From the NCBI RefSeq assembly GCF_023159225.1, contig NC_063172.1:38565832-38629831 (forward strand): a stretch of DNA of 64,000 bases. Direction: 5' to 3'. The position numbers and the translations under genes were made by a program. Origin of the DNA: Perognathus longimembris pacificus (lineage: Eukaryota > Chordata > Mammalia > Rodentia > Heteromyidae). Shown piece after piece: positions 24,261 through 36,111 of the stretch (the first letter of the stretch is position 1; every line of letters begins with the position of its first letter). Under the pieces are notes generated by a model. That model saw nothing but the letters and a program-made list of their open reading frames with translations, ran no database searches and was not told the origin of the DNA.

Positions 24261-25214
24261 AAAACATGTAATGATAGAAAGCTGGCCTAAGACACCAATT
24301 CTTTATTCTTTGGAAGTGTTCTTAAATGTATCAATGCAGTGATATCTCTGTTGGAAGGAAAATTCAGTTTCCTTGTTAAATAAATATACATGGATGTCAA
24401 AGGCTATTATTCTCTCAAAATCTAGCCAAAACTTATACAATTACACATCCAGTAAGAGAAAATAAAATTATTACATAGGTAACTATATATAAGGAAAAAT
24501 TTAGACAATCATCAGTTAAATTATTGATAAAGCATAGTCATTATAATACAGGCCTGGTGGTAGATTGTTGTTAAGTCCCAGTACTGTCTCTTAATAACTA
24601 CAAATATGAAGTCACAAAGTAAAGAAAAAGTTGGGGGAGGGTTCATCTGATGTTTGATACATATAGCTAGGACACACAATTATAAGATTACATACCTTCA
24701 ATAAGACACTTCCATGACCAGGATAAAATAAGAAAAGCAATGTCATTCTATAATTTTGTTTTCTAAGAACAAAAATAAGGTTACTTTGCTATCTACAAAT
24801 AGCTAACAGCCAATATTTGGTTACAATAATAGGTGCTACATCTTTCTTGATTATCAGTGTATGCTCATTCTAATCTGCCCTTCTGATGTATAAATATTTA
24901 TTTTGCCAGCTTAAGAACAAAAAATAGTCAATCTTTCTAGGCATCTGACCTATGAAATTTGAGATAATAAATAACTGTTATTTTAAGCTTCTAAGCTTAT
25001 TGTGATTTGTTTCAAGGGAGTGAAAATGAATACAAGCTTGTAGCAGGGCCATCAACCCTATATCAAGTTTAGATTTATTAAAATCCCAATTGAGAATATT
25101 TGTCAACTAAAATGGCACTGCATGAGTTAAAAGGGACCATAGAATGATGTGTTGAGTTTTTAAAAGGCAAAGAAAGGAAGAAAGGAGTTTTCTAATAATA
25201 ACAAAGAACCTGAA
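24261..25214. other. AT-rich intron sequence
   Basis: No feature was recognised. Confidence 0.5.
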
Positions 25215-25232
25215 TGACAATATAATTCCTTT

Positions 25233-25433
25233 TTTTTTTTTTTGGCCAGTCCTGGGGCTTGGACTCAGGGCCTGAGCACTGTCCCTGGCTTCTTTTTGCT
25301 CAAGGCTAGCACTCTGCCACTTGAATCACAGCGCCACTTCTGGCCATTTTCTGTATATGTGGTGCTGGGGAATCGAACCCAGGGCTTCAAGTATACGAGG
25401 CAAGCGCTCTTGCCACTAGGCCATATCCCCAGC
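25233..25433 (-). mobile_element. ID-headed composite SINE with 18-bp target-site duplication
   Basis: Full-length minus-strand copy with the B box GGTTCGATTCC intact. TGACAATATAATTCCTTT is repeated exactly at 25215-25232 and 25434-25451. Confidence 0.94.
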
Positions 25434-25451
25434 TGACAATATAATTCCTTT

Positions 25452-26619
25452 GTGTGTGTTTTCTGTGAAATGTACTTGTTTGGTAAACTAGGTATTCATG
25501 GGGTATCAAAGAACTCCTGTGGCATCTACACACCCAAATTACAAGCTTTAAAATATTTACTTACTAGGAAATTAAAATTAATATATGCAAATCTTTTAAT
25601 CTAACATTGTCAAAACTATGAGGTTATTTTCACCAACAGTAAATAAATCTCCTGGTAAGTGAATTTGTTGTTGGATATGGCATGGCAGTAGAAACACAGA
25701 ACCTTTGAATTTTTTAATATAAAATCAATCAAGGATTCTGCTTTGAAGCAAAACAAGTATGGTATGAGGTAGAGTGTCAGCACATATAAGAATGGAAGCA
25801 TGGTATTTGCTATCATGTTGTTCTGCTTTTTATGAGATAAAACCAGCTCTAGTAATTTAGCTACCAAAAATTAATTACTTTACTTATTTTAATATTTTTT
25901 CTGAAATAATTTAAATGAAAGTGAATCTCAAGGAATAATAGTGACTTCTTCCAAAATAAAATGAGCATAAAATTTCTGAGTAGCCTAATACATTATAATA
26001 TATATTTAAAATCAAACTATAATATTAAGATTAATATGGTTTTCTGATTATTATCTTCAAATATATATATATATACTTGTCTGATATGTAGTGTTTTATA
26101 AGACAAACATAATTTCCCTAAGAATTACTTTAAGATATCAATATGATATTCAACATGGCTAACTAATTGTCAACAATAAAATTTTCTTCAATTTGTTTAC
26201 AAAACAACTGACAAAATTAAACAGAGGAATAGTCTCATGTTATACTATTTTTTTTTCAATATGGACAAAGCATTGTCCCAGAGAAAATAAAATAGAAATT
26301 TTACTGAAATTTGTTTTTGTTTTCTTTTTAAATATGTGTTAAGTATGAGTTAGCATTAATAGGAAAATGCCTGTAAATATTTTTATTTTATTTTAAATAA
26401 GTGTTTTTCCTATTTTTAGCTTTTAAATTAATTTTTACACCACAATTTCTAGAGCAATGTAAAATATAAAAGCAAAAGAAAGGAGGCACTGAGACACATA
26501 TTTCCTGTGGCAAATTAGTTCTTTAATATTTATAACTTAAATACAAGTTAAGCTTTTTAAATTATGATTATTAGGAAGGCAAAACTTGCATCTCATTATC
26601 AAGAAAAATGTCACCACTT
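25452..26619. other. AT-rich intron sequence
   Basis: No gene or clear repeat. Small AT tracts occur (for example 26058-26076). Confidence 0.5.
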
Positions 26620-27010
26620 TTCACATTCTCACTTTTCCCTCCCTTACCCACTCCTCTCTTTCCTCCTAATTTTGTAGGACATACATTGAATTCTGGACTT
26701 CATTCTCTCCCTTGGCTCCTTTTCATTTGTCCACACCTTGCCCCTTAACCCTACCCCACCCTCACCTCTTCAAAGTACCAGCTTCCTGCTGTTTTATTTT
26801 GCTGAACCTTGTCTTTCTAGGAAATTACACTGAGTTCTTCCTAGACTCTACAATATTTAAGTTGATACATTTGTATATACTTGTATTCCATCCAAAGTAT
26901 GACTCATAAGTGTAAAATTTACCCTATTTCAGTTAATATATTTGTATACACCTGCATACCAACCAACATATTTACTTATGTTTAGATTCTTTTGTTCAAA
27001 TGAACTGTTA
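26620..27010 (-). repeat. L1-like 3' UTR fragment of an older family
   Basis: The pattern TTTTGTAGGACATACATTGAATT followed by C/T-rich sequence recurs at 41160-41450, 47500-47860 and 59535-59930. The family is assigned by this recurrence; L1 origin is an inference. Confidence 0.5.
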
Positions 27011-27049
27011 TAAGATACATAAAAAAGTCTTCAGACAGTCTTCCTGCTA

Positions 27050-27320
27050 AAAATGACTAGTTGGATATGGTGGTTCACACTTGTAATTTGTGAGAAGATT
27101 GAGAGGACTTCATTCCAAGGCACAGTCTGGCAGGATGTTTCCCATCAGAACCAAGAAAAAGTCAGGCATAGTGTTTCATGCCTGTCAAACAGCTGTGCAC
27201 AAAGACTACAATGAAGGGTCAAAGGCTGGGAGGGAAAACCAAATTATTCCAAAATAACAAAGGCAAAGGGGCTGTGACATGATATAAGCAGTAGAGAATT
27301 TGGCTTAGCAATCAAGAGAG
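27050..27320 (+). repeat. Degraded composite SINE (B1-like part plus tRNA-like part)
   Basis: A B1-like start (TATGGTGGTTCACACTTGTAA), a second B1-like stretch (GGCATAGTGTTTCATGCCTG) and a tRNA-like end (GACATGATATAAGCAGTAGAG) lead into the purine repeat. The exact structure is unclear. Confidence 0.5.
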
Positions 27321-27340
27321 AGAGACAGAGAGACAGACGG

Positions 27341-27690
27341 GGGGGGGGGGGGGGGAGAGGAGGAGGAGGGGGTGGAGGTGGAAGGGGAGGGGGAGGGGGA
27401 GGGGGGTGGAGGGGGAGGGGGAGGGGGAGGAGGGGGAGGGGGGTGAGGAGGGGGGAGGGGGAGGAGGGGGAGGGGGGAGGAGGAGGAGGGGGAGGAGGAG
27501 GGGGAGGGGGAGGGGGAGGAGGAGGAGGAGGAGGAGGAGGAGGAGGAGGAGGAGGAGGAGGAGGAGGAGGAGGAGGAGGAGGAGGAGGAGGAGGAGGAGG
27601 AGGAGGAGGAGGAGGAGGAGGAGGAGGAGGAGGAGGAGGAGGAGGAGGAGGAGGAGGAGGAGGAGGAGGAGGAGGAGCTCTAGGGAGGGA
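27341..27690 (+). repeat. G-run and GGA-rich purine tract
   Basis: A G run at about 27340-27354 is followed by irregular GGA/GGGGA blocks, then a near-perfect (GGA)n array from about 27517 to 27676. The whole tract is purine-only on plus for more than 300 bp. Long poly-Pro, poly-Gly and poly-Arg open frames here are products of the repeat. A GA-rich extension continues to about 27810. Confidence 0.97.
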
Positions 27691-27810
27691 GAGCACTAGG
27701 AGAGAGCTAGGGAGGGAGTGAGTCAGAGGGGGTTGGGAGAGAGGAGGAGAGGAGGAGAGAGAGGAAGCAGAAGAAGATGGAAGAAGGAAGAAAGAGAAGG
27801 AAGAAGAGGA

Positions 27811-28065
27811 CAATGATGATGACAAAAATGAAATAGAAAACAGAAAAATGAAAAAGAGTGTTTTCAGAATGTCATGAGACAGCAAAAGACTCTTCGACAT
27901 GTGGATAGATTACAATGAGGTTCACTGAAGACCTAAATCAAAGAAGAAAACAGTGGGAAACTAAATTCCGTTTTATCACAAGCAAGATGATTCATTTCAC
28001 CTGCCCTTGAGTTCAGGCTTTGCTAAAGCTCTCCCTTGCCAGCTTTCACATCTTTGGCCTCAGAC
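27811..28065. other. Intron sequence
   Basis: Nothing recognised beyond A/G-rich flank. Confidence 0.4.
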
Positions 28066-28079
28066 TGAGTTGTACTCTT

Positions 28080-28286
28080 TTCTTTTTCTTTTTTGGCCAG
28101 TCCTGGGGCTTGGACTCAGGGCCTGAGCCACTTCCCTGGCCTCCTTTTGCTCAAGGCTAGCACTCTGCCACTTGAGTCACAGCGCCACTTCTGGCCATTT
28201 TCTATATATGTGGTGCTGGGGAATTGAACCCAGGGCCTCATGTATAAGGGGCAAGCACTCTTGCCACTAGGCCATATCCCCAGCCA
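28080..28286 (-). mobile_element. ID-headed composite SINE with 14-bp target-site duplication
   Basis: Full-length minus-strand copy. TGAGTTGTACTCTT is repeated exactly at 28066-28079 and 28287-28300. The B-box region reads GGTTCAATTCC. Confidence 0.93.
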
Positions 28287-28300
28287 TGAGTTGTACTCTT

Positions 28301-29525
28301 GGTTCTCAGGTTTACAAATTTGGACTAATGTCACCACTGGTTTTCTGATTTCCCAGGTTGAACAGTGCGTTGTGGTACTTCAGTACCACCTATCAGTTAA
28401 ACGTTATTGCATAAACAAACTCCCATTCTGAATATCCTTTTACATATTTACATATATCCAACTGCTTCTGTTTCTCTCAGCACTTTTAATATCAGTGAAA
28501 TTTTGATTTACGTAAGGATCCACCCACAGTATGTATCCTGTGTTCCAGTTAGTATAATTACTACAAGAAAAAGAAAGCATGACCTATATCAAGTGAGAAT
28601 ATTATCATTTTAATTGGTACTCAGTAACTATTTTAACTGATATTTACCTGGAAGGGAATTTCTATTTGAATGCCATAGAAAGAGAATATTAACAAATTTC
28701 ATTTGTATTTTATAGCTGAAAAAGTAGACATGTGAATTTAAAATGTTCTTTTTATTTTGAATGAGAGCTTGGACAGTATAGGTTACACATCCCTTAAGAG
28801 ATGTAGAAAATATTTGAAACTGATTATAAGAAAATTTGGTCAAATAAAAAATAGGAAAATCTTTTCAATTAAGCTTATTTAAGTATACCTCTCGCTCATC
28901 TCTATATTTCTTCAAATTCCTCCCTTTTTATCCTATTCATAATACCAATACCCTTTTTATTTTTGGTACAATATCCCATTTTGTTTTTTAACCACAATTG
29001 ATATTTCCTCAGAATTAATTGAATATCTATTTTAGTATTCATCTCATTTGGATAGTCAAACACCAGTGAAGGTACAAATATTGTTATGCGAGCTATGAAT
29101 TTTTAGAAAAACCTTAAAACCTATAAACAACAGGTTTTACTGTGTTTTATCTTTATTATAAATTGAGAAAAGTACATGTTCAAACTGAACCAAATATAAA
29201 AGTAATAACTTTAGGAATGAGGAATAAAAAGATATCCAATAAAATGAGGAAGTTTTTTTTCCAGTAATGACTTGGAAAATAATACCGATACTTTGAAAAA
29301 CAAATCCTTTAAAAAAACTTCTAATATGTTCAAAAGCATCACAATTGAATCAAAATATTATATCATGCTGGAAGTTAGCAAGCTAACTAGGTAGGTAACT
29401 ATTGTCTCTGTAGCATATACACATAAAACCTTGGATGCCCCAAATTGTCTGTAAACAACCTCTTCTATTATCAAAAACTCATTCACTAAAATGGTATAAC
29501 AATTGAAAGCCATTTATATATTTAC
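28301..29525. other. CNBD1 intron sequence near exon 29526-29676
   Basis: AT-rich, no repeat recognised. A splice-like pair exists on minus (acceptor near 28716, donor near 28647), but its frame does not fit the flanking CNBD1 exons. Confidence 0.45.
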
Positions 29526-29676
29526 CAAAAAGGTCTACATCTTCAATTATTGCCATCTCTACCTCTGTTCCAGTAATGATTGTGCATGTAACAGGAGTTT
29601 GGAGAAGTACGCTAATCTCACCAAAGGACTCCTTCTCTTTTAGTCTACCCATATAAACAAGCTTTCGAACTTTTTT
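29526..29676 (-). CDS. CNBD1: CNBD1 coding exon, phosphate-binding cassette of the second cNMP-binding domain
   Basis: This 151-bp exon has an acceptor TTTTGCAG ending at 29677 and a donor GTAAAT starting at 29525. It begins in phase 0 and ends one base into a codon. It encodes 50 residues, KKVRKLVYMGRLKEKESFGE through ...EVEMAIIEDVDLF. The SFGEISVLL stretch aligns with the FGE(L/I)(A/S) core of the phosphate-binding cassette, and AIIEDVDLF with the following beta strand. It agrees with mammalian CNBD1 as I remember it, including KLVYMG and LKEKESFGEISVLLQ. In the canonical cassette a Pro-Arg pair binds the cyclic phosphate; here the pair reads Pro-Val, so ordinary cAMP or cGMP binding is doubtful. 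The pyrimidine tract before the acceptor is weak. Confidence 0.93.
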
Positions 29677-30655
29677 CTGCAAAATATAGACATAATTGCT
29701 ACTTAATGTTTGAATATAACAAAATGCTGTTATTATCAGAAACTTACTCATAAACCATATGTATAAGATAAATTTGCAATTTCACTCAAATCAGAAAAAG
29801 AATATGTATGTATTCATATCAGCATAGCTAAGGTAACTGCTCACATTGTCATTTAGTTACCCCCAAACTTACCTCGTCAATTAAAATGTCTCATAAATAC
29901 CAATGTAGCTAAATTTGCTTAGGTCTTAGATATAACTTTGTAATCATAGCTTAGCTTAGCCTATGTTCTTTTCTTTTTTACCTCAGCCACAAATGCAAAG
30001 CACCATTATGGAACTAAAAGGAAAGATATCGAAAGTGCCATGCCAGTGGCATTGAGAATAATGGAAAAATGAGGAATTCTCCACTGAATTTTCCGTTTCA
30101 ATTACCAAAAGCAAAAGAAAAGTCAGATTAACTGAACAAACCAGCGATTTAATTTCAAATTAGGCAACTTTTGTAGAAGAGTCTACCACACTTTTATTTC
30201 TTGTGGTTCTGGAGGAAAAGTTGAGATCTTAAGTTATCTTTTCTGGGAGAGCCAATCAATTACTTAAATGATAATGATCAGATAAGCAATTAAGATATAA
30301 AAAATAAATGTATGAAGATAGGGAGTTCACAGGAATTTAGAATGAGGTGAAAATATATCCATTATCATAGAGCGGTGGCTTTTGTATTTGTCATGTCCAG
30401 GAATGGCAAATCTTTATACTGACTTTACCTTCATGCCAAAGCAGTAGCAGAGTACAAGTGTGCTCAAACATTTATTATAATTCCACCGAAGACCATCTGA
30501 CCAAGAAGAAATAGTTCTTACTCTTCTATTATACATTAGATTTATTGCCTGATTCATAAACATAAAAATCAAATGGAATGTGCTCATTTTGCTCAACTAA
30601 CATCAAAGTTTATTCATTCTCCTCACATTTCCTTGTTGCTTTTAACTGTTGGGTC
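29677..30655. other. CNBD1 short intron, left part
   Basis: Unique AT-rich intron sequence with no recognised feature. Confidence 0.5.
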
Positions 30656-30835
30656 GCAAGTAAAAGAATATGTCACAATTTATTCCACTCTCACTAGACA
30701 TTTGAGTCATTTCTAGCTATTGGTTTGTATCTTTGTATAGACATATATTTTCATTCTCATTGAATGAATACTTAGAGTGAAATTTTTGGGTTATATGGCA
30801 AAGTATATTCTAGCTAATCTGTTGTTCTTGTGGTA
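30656..30835 (-). mobile_element. Ancient L1 fragment in the 1.4-kb intron
   Basis: The plus reading …CACAATTTATTCCACTCTCA, ...TCATTTCTAGCTATTGGTTT, ...GGGTTATATGGCAAAGTATA follows the minus-strand layout of old mammalian L1 copies ('...gggtcatatggtaagt'). Confidence 0.6.
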
Positions 30836-31120
30836 GTAATTAGCTATGACCTTAAGTTGCATTTTGAACAATTAAAATGTTAATAATTTTAATGTTTATT
30901 AGTCACTTCTATATCTGGTAACTCAATATCTTACCACTTATCTTACCTATATCTTGCAAGCCAGTACATATATGCCGACAAATTAAATGGTCAAATAAAG
31001 AACTAAAATTTCATCAAAGAAACAAACAAATTTATTGTGTGAGAAAAAGTATTCTACATTCTTGACTTGTTAGAGTAGAAAAATTAATTATTAAGGAACA
31101 TACATAAATTTAAAACTTAC

Positions 31121-31230
31121 CACTTTGTTTAATGGCTGTTTTACTAGTCCCACAATGCTTCTATAAATGTTACAATACCCAGAATTAATAAATGCCAAAA
31201 AGGAAATGATTTCGCCACTTTCCACTATCA
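31121..31230 (-). CDS. CNBD1: CNBD1 coding exon, N-terminal beta strands of the second cNMP-binding domain
   Basis: This 110-bp exon has an acceptor CTTTCAG ending at 31231 and a donor GTAAGT starting at 31120. It begins with TG, which joins the G ending the previous exon to make a Val codon, then carries 36 full codons and ends in phase 0. It encodes IVESGEIISFLAFINSGYCN followed by IYRSIVGLVKQPLNKV. The spacing of Gly and hydrophobic residues is that of the first beta strands of a cyclic-nucleotide-binding domain (…GD..…l..I..G...vy). It matches the mammalian CNBD1 stretch VIVESG…NSG.CNIYRSI as I remember it. A 1.4-kb intron separates it from the next exon. Confidence 0.93.
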
Positions 31231-32103
31231 CTGAAAGTAAGAAAGATAGATCATTATTTGTATTTTGATTCTTTTCTCTGTGAAAAATTATTTTAGATAT
31301 TCTGACAGTAAATATTATTAATTCAATAAGTACTCAATTCATAATAGACATGGATTTTTATGTAATAGTTGCTTGGAATATAATTTTTATTTTTATCTGT
31401 ATTAATACTTAATACATTATTTATATTATTTATTTTATGTATAATGTGTTTCTATCTATCATCTTATATAAAAATAAACATTGAAAAGGCACTGGTAATA
31501 AAGATATTAGTGTGCTGATTGTCTGGTATAGTGTTGTAGTAATTGATTGGTGGGGAAAGAGAAAGCAGAGTGTAAGAAAAGTCCTCCTCTAGATATTTGA
31601 AAAAAAATCTATGTTATAAAGAGTTCAACTATGTTTGATATCAAGCTGCCAGTAATAAAAAATCTGGCCCCCTGAAAAATTAGCAATTGGCTCTTTAGTG
31701 TCTGTACTCTGAGCCAGTTCTAGCACTCTACTGAATCCTGCAGCCATGATAAGCATGGGATTTGGGGGAGGCTGGACAGATGTGAAGCCTATTCTATCAC
31801 CTTACACAAATGACATATTCCCCCGCTGACCTGAAGTTGTTTTATTTTTCACCTTTACAATGGTATAATTGTAAATCCCTTTCCTATGTCTCCTAGAGGG
31901 GAATGAAATGTGTATGCTACACCTTGTATGATGTCTGGGACACCATACTGAATGATGAATAATAAGACCGGTGTCATTATTATTTCAAATTTGTAAAACC
32001 ACCTATGACTAAAGTAAACTTGAAGATGAATTCAAAACATGTAGCTAACCAGTGCACCAAAAAGAAATTGAAATAAAAATCACTTGATCTACATGGCCTC
32101 TTA
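31231..32103. other. CNBD1 large intron, left unique part
   Basis: No repeat or exon recognised. Confidence 0.5.
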
Positions 32104-32578
32104 TGTTGTCAATGTAATTTTTTAAATTTAATTTTATTGGCAAGGTGATGTAGGGAGGGGTTACAGTTCCATACGTACTTAGTACATTTCTTTTCAAACT
32201 TGTTGCCCCCTCATTTTTCTCCCATTATCCCTCCCTGCCACACGCCCCCAAAGTTATACAGTTAATTTCCAACATATTGTCTTGTGAGAATGGCTTTTGC
32301 ATTGGTTCACTCAGAAAGACTTGGAAAAAAAACATATTAAGTGAGGTGAGCCATACCCAAAAGAGCAGATTCCATGGTTTCTCTCATTGCTAATAATTAG
32401 TGTATGTCTGGGATAGTCCTAACAGAGGATTGCAATAGGATCATATAAGATGAGGCTAAGTGAAATGAACTCCAAGATATGGAAACAAGAGGTTATTCAT
32501 TGTTGTTATTTAATGTACTATGTGACATTATTTCTTTTTCTTTCCTATGGTTTACCCCCTGTTGTCAACATAATTTTT
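32104..32578 (-). mobile_element. 5'-inverted (twin-primed) L1 with target-site duplication
   Basis: 32120-32310 is the L1 3' end on minus (T-rich tail, TTATTGGCAAGGTGATGTAG, to CATTGGTTCACTC). 32312-32560 is the preceding L1 segment on plus (AAAGACTTGGAAAAA..., AAGTGAAATGAACTCCAAGA, ...CTATGGTTTACCCCC). Compared with the plus-strand copy at 10815-12126, about 130 bp of consensus is missing between the two halves. TGTTGTCAATGTAATTTTT (32104-32122) and TGTTGTCAACATAATTTTT (32560-32578) form the duplication, with two mismatches. Confidence 0.85.
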
Positions 32579-33390
32579 AAAATTACTATTTCAAATTAAT
32601 TTTTGCTTTCTCATTTTGAAATATATTGTTTTTGTGAAAACACAAAGACATAATTTTAACCTAAATATAAACATACTTATCTTTCACATATTGTAAAGTA
32701 TACAACTAAAATTAAGTTTTTAATTCTTCAGAAATTTTCTTAATTATAAGAATATACATTTATTGTATATAAGAATATAACATTTATTTATATATAAGAA
32801 TATAAAATTTATTGACAATATCAAAATAATGAAGTAGAGAGTAGCATATTTAAAATTTATGTTAAAATATCATGATACTAATTGGTATTAATTTCTTACT
32901 TGCAAAAGAAAAATTCAACATACAATGGAAAAATACTGAAAAGTAAGTGAAATTATAATGGTATTGCTGATGTGTATGAAATAATGCTCCCTTTCCTTTT
33001 GGAATATTTGCAACTGAAAGTTTGTAATAGAAATGACTATTCTACTGCAACTTATTAACTTTAGCAAATAATAGTCATGTTTCTATTGTCTTATATTTCT
33101 TACAGACAATGATATCACAAAGTTACCTTGATATGTCAAAGTATAAAATGTGAGTAATTATGTGTAAATGGCATAGCCAATGGAAAATTTTCTCCAAGTT
33201 GTTTCTATTGAAAGGAAAACTCCTTTAACTAAAATGTTCTATGGTAATGGTAGCTCCTTAGATTCTTTCAGCTAATCAGTAAAGAAATAACACTCTAAAC
33301 ATTCGTCCAGCAGAGGATCACAAGCAGTCAATGGATATATTCATATATCCATTGTGCATATATTCATATAAAAGTCAATGTGCATATATT
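32579..33390. other. AT-rich intron sequence
   Basis: Contains a small palindrome TGGATATATTCATATATCCA at 33332-33351 and a short direct repeat of TGTGCATATATTCATATAAAA around 33353-33400. No gene. Confidence 0.5.
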
Positions 33391-33394
33391 CATA

Positions 33395-33845
33395 TAAAAT
33401 GATATTTACCAAAATGAAGTCCAAAAAATGGAAACAAGAGGTTTTGGATTTTTTTTTTTTTTTTTTAGGTTTTGGATTTTTTAAAAATCTTATTACTATA
33501 CTGTTTGTGGTTCTTTTTGTCCCCATTCCTCTTATCTTTGGCGTATTCCCTTTTTTCTCTGTACCCTTTGTCCTATATATATATATGTTTATTTGATTTG
33601 GGGGAGGTGGGAAAAGGGAAGCACAGAAACGATAGCACAAACTGAACCAACTCAGCAGTGATACTCACTATATATTATGTTGGAAATGCACTGTACAATG
33701 TCGGGGCAGGAGGAAAGACAGCAGGGGAAAAATTGGGAGAGAATGAGGGAGGGGGTGACACTGTTCAAAAGGAAATATACTCATTACCTGATTTATGTAA
33801 TTGTAACCCCTTTATACATCACATCTACAATAAAATTTTTTAAAA
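33395..33845 (+). mobile_element. L1 3' UTR, plus strand
   Basis: Plus L1 tail: AATGAAGTCCAAAAAATGGA, ...CAGCAGTGATACTCACTATA, ...AGTGTCATTACC-like ACTCATTACCTGATTTATGT, ending CTACAATAAAATTTTTT. A GTTTTGGATTT motif separated by a T tract is duplicated near 33441-33480. Confidence 0.85.
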
Positions 33846-34361
33846 GTATATTGCCAACCCACAAAATCATGAAAAAAACAGAAAGGAAAAAGCATTCTTT
33901 CCAGTTCTGAATTAGAAAAAGCTATATTCAGACACTAGAGAAATCCAATGGTCTGAATTTTCAGACCTGAACTCCTATTAATCTTTCCTTAAAGTCAAAT
34001 ACTATGACGCCAATCAGATACAAAAATCATAAAAGACAAAACTCATAACAAAGATTTGTATTCAAACAGGTTAATAACGCAAGTCAAATCACTGCAGCCA
34101 AATCTATGAGTTAATCTATGACTTAGAGCATTTGCTACTTGAATGCATATGTTCTTTATGAAAATCAGAAAAAGTATCATTTCAACGAGCACAATACTGC
34201 AAATCTTTTCTTATTCAGCAACAATTTTTAATTTAATAGCATAGAACAAAAACATATATCTTCACACTTAATAAAATAAGAAAATTATCCAGAACCTCAA
34301 ACATGCTAAGAAATCATTTTACCCATTGATTTATCTTTGTTTTAACATTTTTGTTTTTAAC
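33846..34361. other. AT-rich intron sequence
   Basis: Nothing recognised. Confidence 0.5.
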
Positions 34362-34552
34362 TTTTTTTTTTTTTTTGCCAGTCCTGGGGCTTGGACTCAG
34401 GGCCTGAGCACTGTCCCTGGCTTTTTTTTTTAACCTCTTGAGCCATGGAGCCACTTCCAGCCTTTTCTCTTTATGTGATGCTGAGGAATCGAACCCAGGG
34501 CTTCGTGTATGCTAGGCAAGCACTCTACCACTAAGCCAAAGTTCTCAGACCC
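34362..34552 (-). mobile_element. ID-headed composite SINE, diverged
   Basis: Minus-strand copy with a T tract replacing part of the right half (34424-34433) and a diverged head end (CTAAGCCAAAGTTCTCAG on plus). The B box GGTTCGATTCC is preserved. Flanks TGTTTTTAAC and TGTTTGTAAC may be the decayed duplication. Confidence 0.88.
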
Positions 34553-35618
34553 TGTTTGTAACATTTTTAAAGTATTTGTTGGACTAACAAATCTAGTTAA
34601 AGAAAAGCACTTTTGAACCAGTCCTGTTTTTGGTCAAAGAACAAGTCATGCCTCAAATATTGCCTTTCATAGAACTCATTGTTATTGTATGTTTTATATA
34701 TTTGTTTGCTTGTTTCTATATATTTAATACTTGGAGATGCTACTATATATTTAATCTCTTCTTCAAGTTTTATAAAGTTATGATAAAAATACATGTTTAA
34801 ACATTAGTATTGTAATTTGTCCCCAATTCTCTATTTCCTAATGGTTTTCTCTCTAACTTTCCACAAAGGCTCCATGTATATTAAAACAATGAGAAGGTAA
34901 TGATAACTTTTCGCCTCTCCTCTTACAATTTCAATTCTTTTCTTGTTATTAATCTGACAAATTCATCATCAAAATGACAATGCTTCTGATATTTTCTGTA
35001 ACTGACATTACTTTTAGAGATACAAACCATTTTATGTTTTTGAAGGTTTTCATCTATTATTTGCTTGAGACTGTGTCAGAAGTAGATGATCACTTTCTTC
35101 AAGGTTTTAAGTTAACAAAAAGAAGGTATTTTCTTTCACCTATATTGTACTGAAATACAGCAACACCCTTGTTTTGAATTGAACTAGTTCATCCAATTTA
35201 TACTGGTATGAAATCTTAAAAGCAATGTTAGATTATGTTTCTCACTGTTATTTTTGAGGTTCAACATGGATGTTCACATCTGAGATCAGTTAATAATCTT
35301 TCCTTTATTATCATTGTCAGCATTAGAGTCCATGTCATAATGAGATTTGAAAGAGCACTGGTATCAGCCTGTTCTTTCCAATTTGATCAAATTAAGCAAT
35401 TTTAGTCCTATTAAAATATTATACTATTATTTCAGTATCCTCTCAGTGCTTAGAAAGGAACTCTTCATTATTCTAAAACAGGTTACTCTGTTCTCATTTT
35501 AAAGATAGGTAAAATCAAGAATTTAAACTAAGCCAGATATTTGTGTCTCTAACCTGTTCTCCCATAACAGTTACTTGGCTGGTGGAAATCAGAAAAAACA
35601 TGGTTTGAGCCGAGCCTA
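34553..35618. other. AT-rich intron sequence
   Basis: Nothing recognised. Confidence 0.5.
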
Positions 35619-35633
35619 GAAAAAGTTGCTAGA

Positions 35634-35856
35634 GGGCTGGGGATATAGCCTAGTGGCAAGAGTGCCTGCCTCGGATACACGAGGCCCTAGGTTCGATTCC
35701 CCAGCACCACATATACAGAAAAAACGGCCAGAAGCGGCGCTGTGGCTCACGTGGCAGAGTGCTAGCCTTGAGCAAGAAGAAGCCAGGGACAGTGCTCAGG
35801 CCCTGAGTCCAAGGCCCAGGACTGGCCAAAAAAAAAAAAAGAAAAAAAAAAAAAAA
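35634..35856 (+). mobile_element. ID-headed composite SINE, young subfamily, with 15-bp target-site duplication
   Basis: Full-length plus copy with intact A box and B box GGTTCGATTCC. GAAAAAGTTGCTAGA is repeated exactly at 35619-35633 and 35857-35871. It carries the subfamily motif GCCTCGGATACACGAGGC. Confidence 0.95.
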
Positions 35857-36011
35857 GAAAAAGTTGCTAGATCCCATTGCAACAGAAATATATGACCATC
35901 TTGTGAATATTTCTCCTTCCAGATGATGTGGAGTACATAAATATGAGGATCATGTCCTGATCAAGTTGGGCAACAGAAAGACTTTATCTCTAATGTAGCC
36001 ATAGCAAAAGC

Positions 36012-36105
36012 TAGAGGCCTGCTCAGCAGTTGAATGGAGTGTCTGCGTAACAAGCAGGAGGCCTGTGCTTCAAACCCAAGTGCTATCAAAATGGAGCTGG
36101 GAGAA
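36012..36105 (+). repeat. tRNA-derived SINE fragment
   Basis: GGCCTGCTCAGCAGTTGAATG, ...GTAACAAGCAGGAGGCCTG and ...CTTCAAACCCAAGTGC show a tRNA-like A/B-box layout distinct from the composite SINEs. Confidence 0.55.
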
Positions 36106-36111
36106 ACTAAT

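Noticed and set aside
27244..27900. 218-residue proline-rich open frame (minus) and arginine- and glycine-rich frames (plus)
   Set aside because: These are the GGA repeat read in different frames; no gene structure surrounds them.
28647..28716. Splice-like pair on minus with open frame between
   Set aside because: Joined to the preceding CNBD1 exon it reaches a stop after five codons; the exon at 18320-18435 fits better.
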